From assembly GCA_032718475.1 (NCBI GenBank), contig JAUCBJ010001596.1, positions 1 to 31,570 on the forward strand: a DNA stretch of 31,570 nt, in the 5' to 3' direction. Shown in pieces: positions 8,524 through 19,445 of this stretch. Position 1 is the stretch's first letter. Each line of letters starts with the position of its first letter. The notes below the pieces were generated by a model. That model was not told the origin of the DNA. It saw nothing but the letters and a program-made list of their open reading frames with translations, and ran no database searches. This stretch comes from Nemertoderma westbladi. Lineage: Eukaryota; Xenacoelomorpha; Nemertodermatida; Nemertodermatidae. Made by a program: the position numbers and the translations under genes.

Positions 8524-9540
8524 TATGGCGTCTGATTTGAGCCAAAATACCTTTAGAATTACAAATGTGTACCTTACATTTTTCATTAGCTTATATTTAT
8601 AAGCATCGCTTAAAAGTATGGTATTTTATTGCATTTGAATTTATACATCGCTTAAAAGTAAGCTATGTTTTATGTAGATGACTTTAATAAATCGCTTAAA
8701 AGTAAGGTATTTTTTACAAGTTCTCTTAAAACATCGCTTAAGTAAGCTATGTTTTATGAAGTTGACTTTAATAAATCGCTTAAAAGTAAGGTATTTTTTA
8801 CAAGTTCTCTTAAAACATCGCTTAAAAGTAAGCTATGTTTTTTGTATTTGCCTTGAAAATCGCTTATAAGTAAGCTAATTTTTTACAATTGCCTTGAAAA
8901 TCGCTTAAAAGTATGGTATTTTATTGCATTTGAATTTATACATCGCTTAAAAGTAAGCTATGTTTATGTAGTTGACTTTAATAAATCGCTTAAAAGTAAG
9001 GTATTTTTTACAAGTTCTGTGAAAACATCGCTTAAAAGTAACCCATGTTTTTGTAGTTCACTTTATTAAATCGCTTAAAATTAAGATATTTTTTACAAGT
9101 TCTGTTAAAACATCGCTTAAAAGTAAGCTATGTTTATGTAGTTGACTGTAATAAATCGCTTTAAATAAGGTATTTATTTAATTGCAGTTCTCTTCCAACA
9201 TTGCTTAAAATGAAGTACAGTATGTGTTCATGCAGTAATATAGTTTAAAGTAAGCGATGATTTTGACAGTGTCGTTTAAACATAGTTTAAAGTAAGCTAT
9301 GTTTTTACAGTGTCGTTTAAACATAGTTTAAAGTAAGCTATGTTTTTACAATGTCGTTTAAACATAGTTTAAAGTAAGCTATGTTTTTGCAGTGTTTTAT
9401 CCAATCAAATGCGTTGTTGACAATAGCTGCAATTAGTAAATAGATCACAAGAGGGAGCTGTTGAGCAATTGTTGTATTCCAGTATTCGATCAGCAAAATC
9501 GAATTTCTGATATGTAGGGTACACGGTACGGACAGTACGG
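8524..9540 (+). repeat. Left terminal inverted repeat (1017 bp)
   Basis: It pairs with 23283-24258. The outer 80 bases and inner 150 bases (ending CGGACAGTACGG) are single-copy and match closely in inverted orientation, with scattered substitutions. Between them lies the ~42-bp array. The two arms differ in array details, so they have not been homogenised recently. Confidence 0.9.
8605..9395 (+). repeat. ~42-bp iteron-like array inside left TIR (about 19 units)
   Basis: Units start at 8605, 8647, 8691, 8733, 8775, 8817, 8859, 8900, 8942, 8985, 9027, 9070, 9112, 9155 and about 9200, then at about 9239, 9282, 9323 and 9364, so spacing stays at 41-45 bases. Outer units share ATCGCTTAAAAGTAAGC, with the small dyad GCTTA/TAAGC. 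The four inner units share GTCGTTTAAACATAG followed by TTTAAAGTAAGCTATG, with dyads GTTTAAAC and CATAG/CTATG. Linkers alternate between two types (TTGACTTTAATAA and TTACAAGTTCTCTTAAAAC), which gives an ~84-bp higher-order period over much of the array. Confidence 0.92.
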
Positions 9541-9573
9541 TTAACTGTATACAGTAGTTACACTGCAGTGGGT

Positions 9574-9687
9574 ATGGCATCCGAAAATTTCATCTCGGAA
9601 ATTGAGAACCTAATACGGAGGTGCCAACAAATTTCAGAAGATGAGACATTTTCAAACTTAAATAATAGTATTGTAGTAAATATATAA
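9574..9687 (+). CDS. Small open frame just inside the left TIR (possible first exon)
   Basis: This is a 37-codon frame beginning MASENFISEIENLIRRCQQI and ending in TAA. It starts 34 bases inside the TIR boundary, and a GTAAAT that could serve as a splice donor lies near its end (9676). Its even, charged, helix-like composition is more protein-like than its surroundings. It could be exon 1 of a spliced transposase of the large element, or chance. No family was recognised. Confidence 0.2.
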   Translation: MASENFISEIENLIRRCQQISEDETFSNLNNSIVVNI

Positions 9688-10639
9688 AGTATTGGCCACA
9701 ATCATCTACAACACATAACCTAATCTAATTCTTCCGCCTTGTAATGGAATGTTACCAATGCAGCTGTTGTTGGTGTATTATTCACCCATTGGGCCATTGT
9801 ATTTGCTAGTTCATGACAAATACATGGTGAAATTGGAAGTTCTAGAGAAACATTGACTTAATGAAATGGTGATATAACATTTTGGTTTTATTTATAACTA
9901 ATATAGTTATAATTAAAAAGGTTCCTATTTAAGAAAACATAATATTTAGGCCCATTAAACTTGGATGAATTTAAATAAATATAATAATTATAATAAAATA
10001 AAATAACGAGCAAATTATCCTCGCAAAGCTTTACTCTTCAACAGCTTGTCTTTCTATTATGATAGCATAATTAATAGTATCGGAAGGTATATACTTCATT
10101 GGGTATTGACATTAGTCAATAATATGTGAAAGTTATTTACCTTTGTTTGTTACACATAAAATATCTGACAAGTGGGTGGTGAAAAAAACAGCCTTTATTG
10201 TGTCTAAAACATTTAAATACTTAATGTCTGCTGGTTATGAGAGCAACCTCGTAAGCAGACCTTGGTTCTAAAGTATTTAATTTTACGATTAATTTTGAAA
10301 ATTGAACTTTTAAATTGAATAATATATACTAAAGAAGGCATGGGTGGGATCCGAAACTTGTCATGCATGTTTCCCTTATCCATGTTACTACTCATGATTC
10401 ATTTCAAGCACCCATCTTTTATCAGACGCTTGCAGTGATGTTTATTTTTATTTTATTTATTTATTTCCTCCAAAATTATAAAATAAAAATAACGCACAAT
10501 ACCCTACAAAATTGATTGCTGGGTTGATTGGTGTGAGCTTCCGCTATAGCATAGCTAGTGTAGTTTTAGCTCACCCCTGCATCTGGAGAGTTCTAGAATG
10601 TTTAAAGTAAATTTAATTATACAGATAGGTGGGTGCGGT
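9688..10639. other. Gene-free AT-rich interval inside the large element
   Basis: No coding similarity was seen. A word ATCTGACAAGTGGGTGGT at 10162-10179 recurs near the other end of the element (22979 and, inverted, 22886 and 23064). A TTATTTATTTATTT tract is near 10450. Confidence 0.4.
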
Positions 10640-13600
10640 GCGGTTGACTGCTGTCGGAATTTTATAAATATTTGTTTTTTCCTGCATGTAAAAAAATTAA
10701 TTTGTGGTATGTACAAGACTGCATAGCAAACTGATGATAACCAATAGGGGAGAATGTATATGTAAAGAAAAAAAGTATGAAACTATATATATGACGCAAA
10801 ATATGTAAAGGAAAATATATTTATATAACGCAAGTTGTTGATAACCAATTGGGGAGAATGTATGTGAAAAAAGAATAATAAAAAAATATATGTATGCTAT
10901 TGAAATTGAAATGGTTTAATCATATCTGCAGTAAGTGGTATTTTAATTTTTTCTTAAATATCGCCAGGTTTCGACTGTACCTAATAAGTTGTGATAATGA
11001 GTTCCACAAAAGTGGCCCTTGCATAGATAATGAAAGATGGCGAACATCCAAACGAGCCGGAGGTAAATGATACAGGCCAGAGGAAGCAGAGCGAGTATTA
11101 TATGAGTGAACCGAAGAGGCTTTAGTAAAGAGGTAAGCTAGAGGGTGAGATGGATTATTATGGACTTCAAACATGAGTATTAGCACCTGGTATTTATAGA
11201 GGAGATCTAGAGGTAGGATACGTAATTGTTGGTAGATGGGATAGCAGGATGAGGATTGAGAATGATTAAATGTGATACAACGCAATATCTTATTGATTTT
11301 TATTTTCAAAGGATCTGTGTTGGACTTGTAAGTGCCGCCCCAAACAATCAAGCCATAGAAAATGTAAGGATAAATTAATGTATTAAAAAGCATGCGGAGT
11401 AACTCTCTAGAAAGTATATGTCGAAGTTTATAGAACAGTCCACCTGTTTTAGAAATTTTTTTAAGTATGTATTTAATGTGCGCCTTAAATGTGAGTTTAT
11501 CATCTATAATTATGCCTAAGTATTTTGCAGCGGACGTGTATCTGATGGGTTTGTTGTTGATATTAATTGTTGTGCTTGGTAAGTTGAAATTTTGCGAGAA
11601 TGTAAATATGGAGTATTCTGTTTTATCGGTGTTTAAGGTTAATTTATTATCTATCAGCCAATCATTAATTAAATTACTTTCGGTATTTATAGTATTAGTT
11701 AATCTGGTTATGTTACTATCGTGGAACATGAGAGATGTATCGTCTGCAAACAGAGTGGCAATGAGAGAGGTTGCATTTGGGAGATCATTTATATAAAGTA
11801 AAAAAATAATTGGGCCTAGTACCGAACCTTGCGGGATACCACAGGTGATTGAATTAACTAAAGATGACGTAACACCTAATGAAACAAACTGTTTACGATT
11901 GGATAAGTAATCTGAGAAAATCGACAGAGGGGTTCCGCGTATACCATATGACTGAAGTTTCTTTATAAGGATGGAGTGGTCAAGAGTATCAAATGCCTTA
12001 CGGAGGTCTATATATACTAAACAAGAGGATTGATGATTATCGAGAGCATTTCGAATTGACTCTACTATATTTATTACTGCATATGATGTGGTGAATTTTT
12101 TCCGGAAGCCGAATTGATTACGCGAAATTACATTGAATTTATTAAGGTATGCTATAAGCTGGTTGTATAAAACTGTTTCGAAAATTTTATGGAAAACAGG
12201 GAGGAGGGAGATTGGACGGTAGTTTGTAGGAAGAAATGGGTTACCACCCTTATAAGCTGGAATGACCTTTGCTAACTTAAGACAATAAGGAAAATGCCCT
12301 AGTCGTAAACTGAGATTAATCAAGCTACATAAATGAGTAGATATAAATGGGGCCGCAAGCTTTACTAAAGAAATCGGAAAATCGTCATTGGAGGCGCACT
12401 TCTCATCTAATTGTAAAATGATGTAATGAATTTCAGCGGGAGATGTTTCTGAAAGTCCGAAGGAATTGGATTTGGAATGTCTTACATGGCGAGTAGGACA
12501 ACGAGAACTTGAAGCAAATTGTGAAGCAAGTTGAGGACCAATGTTGGAAAAGAAATTGTTAAAGGCGTTGGCTATATCAGCTGGATTGGAGAGAGAAATA
12601 ATTTTCCCGTCTTTGTCCACGTTTAATCTCTTTGGTGTTGATGTTTTTGCAGAACGGTGTAATAAAGAGTTTAATGTTTTCCAAGTCTTACGCATATTAT
12701 TAGAATTTTTATTGAATTCGGAGTTGTAGTATTGTTTTTCAGCTGCTCTAAGTAGTGTGGTTAATTTATTTCTGTATAATTTATAACGATTATGATTTTC
12801 AGTTGTGGGCGATTTAGAATATATTGCGTATAATAAGTTTTTCTTTTTTATTCCTAAAATTAGCGATTTTGTGAGCCAAGGTTTCTTTGGAACATCTCGT
12901 TTTTGTACAACCACGGAGGGAAGGTTATCCTTGCAAATATTTGTGAAGTCATCATAAAAACTTTCTAGTTTAAGTTTGTCAGGGGTGTTATTAGCTGAAT
13001 ATCTAAAGGAAAAGTTTCGTACATCATTAGTAAACCTATCTTTATTAAATTGTGAGTAATCGTAAGTGCGCTTTATATCAGGAGGAAGAAAAAACATAGA
13101 ATAATCAGTTAAAACCATGAAAGTAGGAAGGTGGTCGGTAGTACCAGTTTCTGTTAAAAATACACCAGGTGAGCAAATAGATGAGTGTATATTACAAAGG
13201 ATGTGGTCTATAGTAGATCTAGAATAGGGAGTGATACGAGTATGTTGGTTTATAGTTTGAGTGAAGCCGTTAGAAGATATTGTATTAATATATTCACTAG
13301 TACGAGGCTTATTTGGTTTAGAAACATCAATATTATAATCACCGGTTATAACAACGTCGTAATTTGTTGAGGCCAATTTGGAAAGTGTATCATTAAAACC
13401 TTTATTAAAACTATCAAATTCTATTTCGTCTGAGCGATAAATACATCCAATTATTAAGGGCTTATTAGGGTGAGGCCTCGCCACTTCTATCCAGCAATTT
13501 TCAGGGCCGTTGAAATGAAGGTCGGGTCGTATTGATGTTTCTAAATCGGAGCGCGCATAAATAGCCGTGCCTCCTCTGGCTAGTCTCTTACCCCATTTTC

Positions 13601-14260
13601 GAAAATCACAGTAAGGTTCCTTAAAACCACGAACGGCAACTTCATTTAATACACTATCTTTAGTTAAAAACGTTTCAGAAAAAGTCAGAATGTCGAAATT
13701 GGCATTCATAGATTCCAAAAAATTTGTTATTGCACATATATTTGCGTTTAAGCTCCTGCAATTTAAATGCATTAATGAAAAATTAGATCTGCTGTCATTT
13801 CCGTAAAATTGGTTATCAAATATTGTTTCATTAAAGTAATCCCCTAGAATCAAATTGCAATTCAAGTTATCGTCAGGATTAATATCACTAAAGATGTTGC
13901 CAGCAGCCTGTATGTCTTCACAATTAACTTCACCCGTTTCATTAGAAAATATATCGAGATCGTCATTTTCAACACTACCAAAAGGAAATAGATAATGATA
14001 ACAAAAATTGCACCAGTGTGATAAAATGGTGGTGTCTGAAAAATCGATAGTCTCAAAGAATGAACCACATTGTCGGTGATATTTCTGTTTACAAAGATTG
14101 CAGTTGATAATTAAATCTGAATTTTGAAAAGTTGAAAAACAAAGACCGCACCCAATGCCAACAGCCGTCGTCGCACTACCACTAGAATTAGTGTCTGACG
14201 CAATTTGTTGCATTAGACAATGTGTTATGTTGCAATATTTATCTTAAGTGGCCGCTAAAA
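10640..14260 (-). mobile_element. Non-LTR retrotransposon (LINE), near-intact ORF2 region
   Basis: The element is on the minus strand. Its coding region is at 10920-14213, with 3' UTR towards lower coordinates. The 3' UTR holds two copies of ATTCTCCCC, A or T, ATTGGTTATCA (near 10740 and 10840), each followed by AT-rich sequence, so it carries an internal duplication of about 100 bp. The 3' terminus and the 5' limit are approximate, because no clean tail or target duplication was found. Confidence 0.7.
10920..14213 (-). CDS. LINE ORF2: PHD finger, AP endonuclease, reverse transcriptase (1097 aa)
   Basis: The frame is uninterrupted from ATG (14213) to stop. An N-terminal PHD-type zinc finger (C4HC3) uses Cys22, Cys25, Cys38, Cys41, His46, Cys49, Cys68 and Cys71. 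An AP-endonuclease domain follows, with LMHLNCRSLN, the Glu motif TFSETFL, GDYNID and STIDHILCN. The RT shows KVIPAYKGG, NYRPISLLPVFHKIFE, VYIDLRKAFDTLDH, GIPQGSVLGPIIFLLYINDL and the catalytic FADDTS. The C-terminal tail HSYNTRSA...GPLLWNSL is typical of the CR1/L2/Daphne-like assemblage. The protein nicks target DNA and copies its own RNA there. No separate ORF1 lies immediately upstream; an ORF1-like relic 7 kb upstream on the same strand may or may not belong. Intactness suggests recent activity. It is a guest inside the large TIR element. Confidence 0.95.
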   Translation of the reverse strand: MQQIASDTNSSGSATTAVGIGCGLCFSTFQNSDLIINCNLCKQKYHRQCGSFFETIDFSDTTILSHWCNFCYHYLFPFGSVENDDLDIFSNETGEVNCEDIQAAGNIFSDINPDDNLNCNLILGDYFNETIFDNQFYGNDSRSNFSLMHLNCRSLNANICAITNFLESMNANFDILTFSETFLTKDSVLNEVAVRGFKEPYCDFRKWGKRLARGGTAIYARSDLETSIRPDLHFNGPENCWIEVARPHPNKPLIIGCIYRSDEIEFDSFNKGFNDTLSKLASTNYDVVITGDYNIDVSKPNKPRTSEYINTISSNGFTQTINQHTRITPYSRSTIDHILCNIHSSICSPGVFLTETGTTDHLPTFMVLTDYSMFFLPPDIKRTYDYSQFNKDRFTNDVRNFSFRYSANNTPDKLKLESFYDDFTNICKDNLPSVVVQKRDVPKKPWLTKSLILGIKKKNLLYAIYSKSPTTENHNRYKLYRNKLTTLLRAAEKQYYNSEFNKNSNNMRKTWKTLNSLLHRSAKTSTPKRLNVDKDGKIISLSNPADIANAFNNFFSNIGPQLASQFASSSRCPTRHVRHSKSNSFGLSETSPAEIHYIILQLDEKCASNDDFPISLVKLAAPFISTHLCSLINLSLRLGHFPYCLKLAKVIPAYKGGNPFLPTNYRPISLLPVFHKIFETVLYNQLIAYLNKFNVISRNQFGFRKKFTTSYAVINIVESIRNALDNHQSSCLVYIDLRKAFDTLDHSILIKKLQSYGIRGTPLSIFSDYLSNRKQFVSLGVTSSLVNSITCGIPQGSVLGPIIFLLYINDLPNATSLIATLFADDTSLMFHDSNITRLTNTINTESNLINDWLIDNKLTLNTDKTEYSIFTFSQNFNLPSTTININNKPIRYTSAAKYLGIIIDDKLTFKAHIKYILKKISKTGGLFYKLRHILSRELLRMLFNTLIYPYIFYGLIVWGGTYKSNTDPLKIKINKILRCITFNHSQSSSCYPIYQQLRILPLDLLYKYQVLILMFEVHNNPSHPLAYLFTKASSVHSYNTRSASSGLYHLPPARLDVRHLSLSMQGPLLWNSLSQLIRYSRNLAIFKKKLKYHLLQI

Positions 14261-14465
14261 TTCAAATTACATTCCCCAGCAACCAATGTGGTATATACCG
14301 GTATCTACCTATAATCTATTATAGTATATATCCGGTATAACACATGTCATATATGATACACTAAACGTGGACCAGAATTAAATGTTTTACACGTAATACG
14401 CATTATATACACAATTACATATTGATGTCCTAAATAAGGTTCTAATATATATATATAGCCCAAAC
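14261..14465. other. Short AT-rich spacer between LINE and LTR-like repeat
   Basis: TATA-rich, with a partial dyad GGTATATACCGG. No gene was seen. Confidence 0.4.
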
Positions 14466-15945
14466 TGTAAAAGCTTCTGTGGGATATAACTGGCCCCTTT
14501 TGCTTCGCAATCCAGTTTCCCCCCAGGCGCTGGAATACTCTAAAAAGGTTCTCTAACTGTATATATATTCCCCTCGCCCGCAAGGTACCGTTACAGGTGT
14601 TTTTAACGGACATAAAAGTCATTCTTCTATATACGTGTTTTAGCGGACATGGTAAGGCAAAAAACCCGCAATGCACCAAATACCTTTACACGGCTTAGCC
14701 CTGAGGATTCAGATTATGACATCTAACAGCTGGTTGCTGACATGGAAACAGCCATTGGACGCATGGTTCTTTGTTTGGCTTGAGCCAATCAGAGCGATTT
14801 TCTCTGTCGATGTGGAGCTTTTGAGCCGATCATACTGGGAGTGTTCAGTCTTACTGTTTTTCCTGATACTTTGTTGTTATTGCTGTCTAAGCCAGAAACA
14901 CCGGCTCTAGAGTTAATTCTTTTCATACTTTAGAAGAAACATTAGTAGGCTTAAATTATAGAGCGTATAGCTGTTATCAGTGCATATCACTGTACATATC
15001 GGTTCATATCATATCTTAACCTACCGTCTTAACGTTTTTACTGTTGTCATATTTTATATCAGTGGATTGAATATTATTTGGAGAACATTTATAAAGAACC
15101 CAAATTTCCCAATTTTCTTGATACACTACAGGTTAGAGAGAAGGGTTATATATAGCGATTGCGACTTATATTATTGTGGTTTGTAGTGAATTTAATGCTA
15201 TTTGATAAGCACTACATGAGTCCGTTGCTATTCTCTTTATATATGATAAAATTCATTGACGGTCGGCAAATTAGTGAGCAGTATTGTGCGTTACCGGTAG
15301 TGTGCATGATTGTGACTGATAACTAAGCATTTCCTAAAGAATGCGCCTTATACGTGAATCATAAGCCTTACCGACTTACCGTTGTGATTAGTATAAGTCA
15401 TATCTCTGTTTACTTAGATAGAGCGCCACGTCCTAAAGGAACTGTTAATATTTCCCGAAAGTGAATAATATTAGTCAGAAATTATTTATTAGCGATCAAT
15501 CGAATAATACAGTAGGCTTCACTGCAATAATAATCTAAGCCCTCAGAATCCAGTCTCCCGGGTATATCCAGCGGGTGAATGGACGCGCACTAGGCTGGCT
15601 TCTGCTAATGTTGTGTTTATTGGTATTAAATATTTGTCATCTTCTAAAGTATATTTGTAAACCAAAAGACATATAAATTTTTGGCAGGTTAAACTGCTAA
15701 AGGTCTTCAAAAGCGCGTACAATAACAGCTATTGACTTTATTTGCAGTAAGCAATAAAGTTGAAAGTACCGGTCGACTGGTAAACCTGAACCGGTACTTC
15801 TGTAGGTCAGTAGGCCCAACTGCCAGAACCGGTACTGCGGTAGGTCCGTAGGTCCAACTGCCAGAACCGGTACTTCTGTAGGTCCGTAGGCCCAACTGTC
15901 CTAACCGGTACTTCCAGTATAAGTACATTAGTATTATTTCGATTG
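14466..15945 (+). repeat. LTR-like dispersed repeat, copy A
   Basis: It begins TGTAAAAGCTT, then TGTGGGATA and the TTTCCCCCCAG block. It is collinear with 30142-31525: clear matches are 14466-14560 with 30142-30210, and 15110-15945 with 30762-31525 (for example GCCACGTCCTAAAGGAACTG and ATATCCAGCGGGTGAATGG). Both copies are on the same strand. The shared start at a TG dinucleotide suggests an LTR left edge, but no CA end, primer site or gag-pol was found. The central ~550 bp is the same length in both copies but is not obviously similar. Confidence 0.7.
15790..15903 (+). repeat. 38-bp minisatellite, three units
   Basis: ACCGGTAC begins units at 15790, 15828 and 15866, with a truncated fourth at 15904. 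Each unit continues with GTAGGTC, GTAGG and CCAACTG blocks. The equivalent place in copy B (31411, 31449) has only two units. Confidence 0.9.
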
Positions 15946-16670
15946 TGATCTATAGTATATTGTAGGCTGCCAGGGGAATAGGGATTGATCACCCCTCATT
16001 CTTTTGTATAGTTTACTTATTTCTGTCAGTTTTATTTCCTAGTAAGTTAATATTGAGCTGAAGACGTGTAAGTCTGCTCAGATTGTTCAGATAATTGTAG
16101 GCCGGACTGTTGTCGGATTGTTGTTGGGTTTGGAGAGATTACGGCGTGTGTAGAGTTTGTCCGATAGAGTGCCAGTTAGTAAGTTGGGGCAGCCATAGCT
16201 GTAAGGTCAATCCCCTCTTAAAGAATAAGTCGTACTACCGTGTTAGAACGCATACTAACTAACAATTTTGGAATCTGCACATACTGTAGTTTATTTAGGC
16301 TTGACAGTATTCTACCAACGTTTTTGGCCTGTGTTTGTTTGTGTGGTCTGTTCAGGTACCGTAATAGTTATTACTCAGATATTTTGTAGGATGGATTGTT
16401 GTCTAGCTATTATTAGGTCTGAAGAGATTGCTGCTTGTGTAGAGTTTGTCTGATAAAGTGCCAGTTAGTAAGTTGGGGCAGCCATAGCTGTAAGGTCAAT
16501 CCCCTCTTAAAGAATAAGTCGTACTACCGTGTTAGAACGCATACTAACTAACCATTTTGGAATCTGCACATACAGTAGTTTATTTAGGCTTGGTGGTAGT
16601 CTGCCAGCGTTTGGTTTGTATTTTGTTTGAGTATTCTGTACGGGTAGCGTAATATTTATTATTCAGAGTT
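15946..16670 (+). repeat. Tandem duplication with 289-bp period
   Basis: The word GCCAGTTAGTAAGTTGGGGC occurs at 16171 and 16460, and roughly 150 bases after it are nearly identical in both. Weaker similarity extends upstream to about 16070 and downstream into a partial third unit ending near 16670. No coding potential. This may be the continuation of the LTR-like repeat. Confidence 0.85.
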
Positions 16671-17750
16671 TATACGATTATTCGCAACATTCATATCCCC
16701 AAGTTTATTCCTACAGTAATTGTGCTTGTTACACATACCGTTATAGTTAAATTAACCCCGGTACTACACGGGCTGCTTGGCGTAGGAAAAGACTGGTGAC
16801 TTTGTGCTTCGGTCACTCCAGCAGATGCCGTGGTTCTTTTAACTGTTCAAGTATATTTAACTACTGATTATTTGTTGTACCAGTACTTGTACCTAATTTA
16901 GGGTTTAGTGTACAGTGCTTTCCGAAGTAATTAGTGTGTAGGCAGTATATTTGTGTTGTAAAGTGGTTAATAGGCACGCTGGATCTGGTAGTCCGCGGTA
17001 ATTAACTTCTAGGTAGGAACACTCCGTGATACATAACGTAGTACCTATAGCGATACGGTTATAGGTCGTCAGGCGGTGGTATTTTCCTATCTGGACAACG
17101 CAGTATATTTACTACTACTTATTATTTTCAAATACCGTAGTACCTTGTCCGTTGTAATAACCAGAATTCTAACCCTTTGTTAGACTGGTTTGTAGACTTC
17201 CTGTAAAATTACCCTAAAAATTTTGTATGTAATATTTTGTTGTGTTCAAGTAGAGATTTAATCTCACCCGTATCGTAAGTAATTTGTAGTATTAAGTAAC
17301 TTAGGTAAATTAGAATTATCTGTTTTAGTGTCCAATAAATAGCACTTCACTGAGAGCGCACAGCTTCTGTGTAGTGAAACCCAGAAATAATAACATTTAT
17401 TTCAAATATTGACAAAACCCATTTTAAACGGGTATATAAATATTATAAATCAACTCAAACGATTTATAAGTAGTAGGCCTGCCATATAACAACTAGGTCT
17501 CAATATCAGTTGGACTACTGCTTAAATAACGGTAATAAAGTAAGTTAAGGTAACCAAGTAACCCTAAAATATTCAGAAATTCAATTATTCTAAAATAATT
17601 GACATACCGGTATTTACCATAGGCTTATTATATTTATTTCTATTATTAAATAATAATAAATCAAGACTTAGCCAATAATAGAAAAATAAACCAAAATGCA
17701 ACTTCAAATTTTCCTGACTAACAGCATATTCACTTGTTACTGTTATATAG
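16671..17750. other. Non-coding continuation, possibly the 3' part of the LTR-like repeat
   Basis: No gene is recognised. An AATAAA at 17334 followed by a short dyad (CACTTCACTGA ... GTAGTGAA) could be a polyadenylation site. A short hairpin, CCCATTTTAAACGGG, follows near 17418. Confidence 0.35.
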
Positions 17751-17759
17751 GCTCTAATA

Positions 17760-18695
17760 GGGTGCATGTAAAGAGCGGACTGCGGACTGGCGGACTACGG
17801 ACTGCCAAAATCCACGCGGTCAATTTGAATTATCGACTTCTAAACTAAGAATCCGTTCTTTGTTGTCTGGACAAATGGCGGACTGAAGCCGGTAAATTGT
17901 AACCTGATTGGCTCAATCATTTACATAGGCTGAAAGGGAACTTAAAGAATGAATCATCCCATTGCAGCATTGGCTTTTAAATGTTTACCATTGTGCAACA
18001 CTGTAATACAGGAAATAATCATCCTATACAGTAATTACGTGGACTGTTGATTACGGGACTACTACTAGTGGCGAACCTATACCTACTGAGGACTAGTGGC
18101 GAACCTACCTCTACTGTAAATACAGTAGTAATCAGGTAATATTTTCCTAAACTTTCACATCAAGGCACTCTCATCTTACGTAAGCCTGGATGTATTATAG
18201 TAAGTTTAGTTTTGGACGTTTATGAATAGGCCTACTACACGTGCAATACGGCCGTCATCGATTACGTTACTTATTATACTTAGTTTAGTTTGAATTAATC
18301 GAAAACTTCAACCGGCTGACCAGTACACAGTAGCCGGTAGGCCAACAGTACATGCCTGCTGACGGCAGCTTTGATACCTCACCGGTAGTCCTACTTAATT
18401 ACTTACAGTATAATTATACTGTAGCAATGTTGGAATATTGTTTGTGTTTCCATCTCTATGTGTCACAATGAAAACATTTAAGCCAATAAGAGGATTCAGG
18501 AAAGTTCCATTTGGGCCTATGTAAATGATTGAGCCAATCAGGTTACAATTTTCTGGCTTCAGTCCGCCGTTTGTCCAGACAACAAAGAGCGGATTCTTAC
18601 ATTATAATGCTATAATTCAAATTGACCGCGCATATTTGGGCTTTTAATTGACAATCCGCAGTCCGTAGTCCGCAGTCCGCTCTTTACATGCACCC
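17760..18695. mobile_element. 936-bp non-autonomous MULE-type element (MITE-like) with 9-bp TSD
   Basis: It begins GGGTGCATGTAAAGAGCGG and ends with the reverse complement. Inverted similarity extends about 175 bases inward, including AATCATTTACATAGGC at the left arm's inner end. Both arms contain short GCGGACT repeats. A direct 9-bp duplication GCTCTAATA flanks it (17751-17759 and 18696-18704). A G-rich start and 9-bp duplication are typical of the Mutator/MULE superfamily. There is no coding frame inside. Confidence 0.88.
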
Positions 18696-19172
18696 GCTCT
18701 AATAGTAATGAGTAAGACTCAAGGACTACTATACTACAGGACTGGCACACCCCTTCATCCGACTTCGCTAGCGAAGTCCATTGGTTTGGTATTGCTTTAT
18801 ACTGTTATAGACATTGTTATCAAAGGATTTTCATGAAATTTAGTACACAATCGTAATTATTAATAACATAATATATTTTGGTGTCAAGAAATAAAGGACG
18901 AGCACAGCGAGGCATGTAACAAAGTAGACGAGTGTAGTGTACCAACTATTCTTTATAGTCTTGAACGACCGTGTTTAGTACATTGTGCGACATAAAAACG
19001 ATACGAACAGCATCCCTATCCCAGGGTAATGTCATGACACAGATGATAACGGATTCAACTAGCGGTAAATTGTCTATACAATATACATACATGGACCTCT
19101 CTATATACTCTTTATCTCTGGTCATTTACTATCCTAGCAGTTCTCAAGCCAGGTTCCAGGTAACCACCACCA

Positions 19173-19190
19173 CCCCCCCCCCCCCCCCCC
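19173..19190. repeat. 18-C homopolymer
   Basis: Uninterrupted C run following CCACCACCA, inside the P-like element. Confidence 0.95.
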
Positions 19191-19389
19191 TCCCAACCGC
19201 CATTCTGATATTATTACTTTATAGGGCTATTATTATTAGGTACTTTATATTATTATTAGGTTCTTACTTTATATTACTAGTAGGTACTTTATGTTATTAC
19301 TTTATTATTTATTACGATTGCCGACCCAATATTCCCTACCCCTGGGGAAACTAGGCGAATCAATATCCCGCCTCAATGTTAAATTCTCA

Positions 19390-19445
19390 ATTTAGGGAAA
19401 GGAGCAGGTTACAGTGGCACGTTATTTTAAACAAAACAATAAACT
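19390..19445 (+). repeat. Single satellite-like monomer inside the P-like element
   Basis: GGGAAAGGAGCAGGTTACAG followed by AAACAAAACAATAAAC matches the monomer of the 68-bp satellite at 26775-27668, in the same order and spacing, with a few substitutions. Confidence 0.85.

Noticed and set aside
14347-16453. Several 60-110-codon frames on both strands
   Set aside because: They fall inside the LTR-like repeat and tandem duplications, and are not conserved in the second copy.
18971-19354. 127-codon plus-strand frame
   Set aside because: It spans the C homopolymer and a TTATTA-rich tract, is low-complexity, and resembles no protein.
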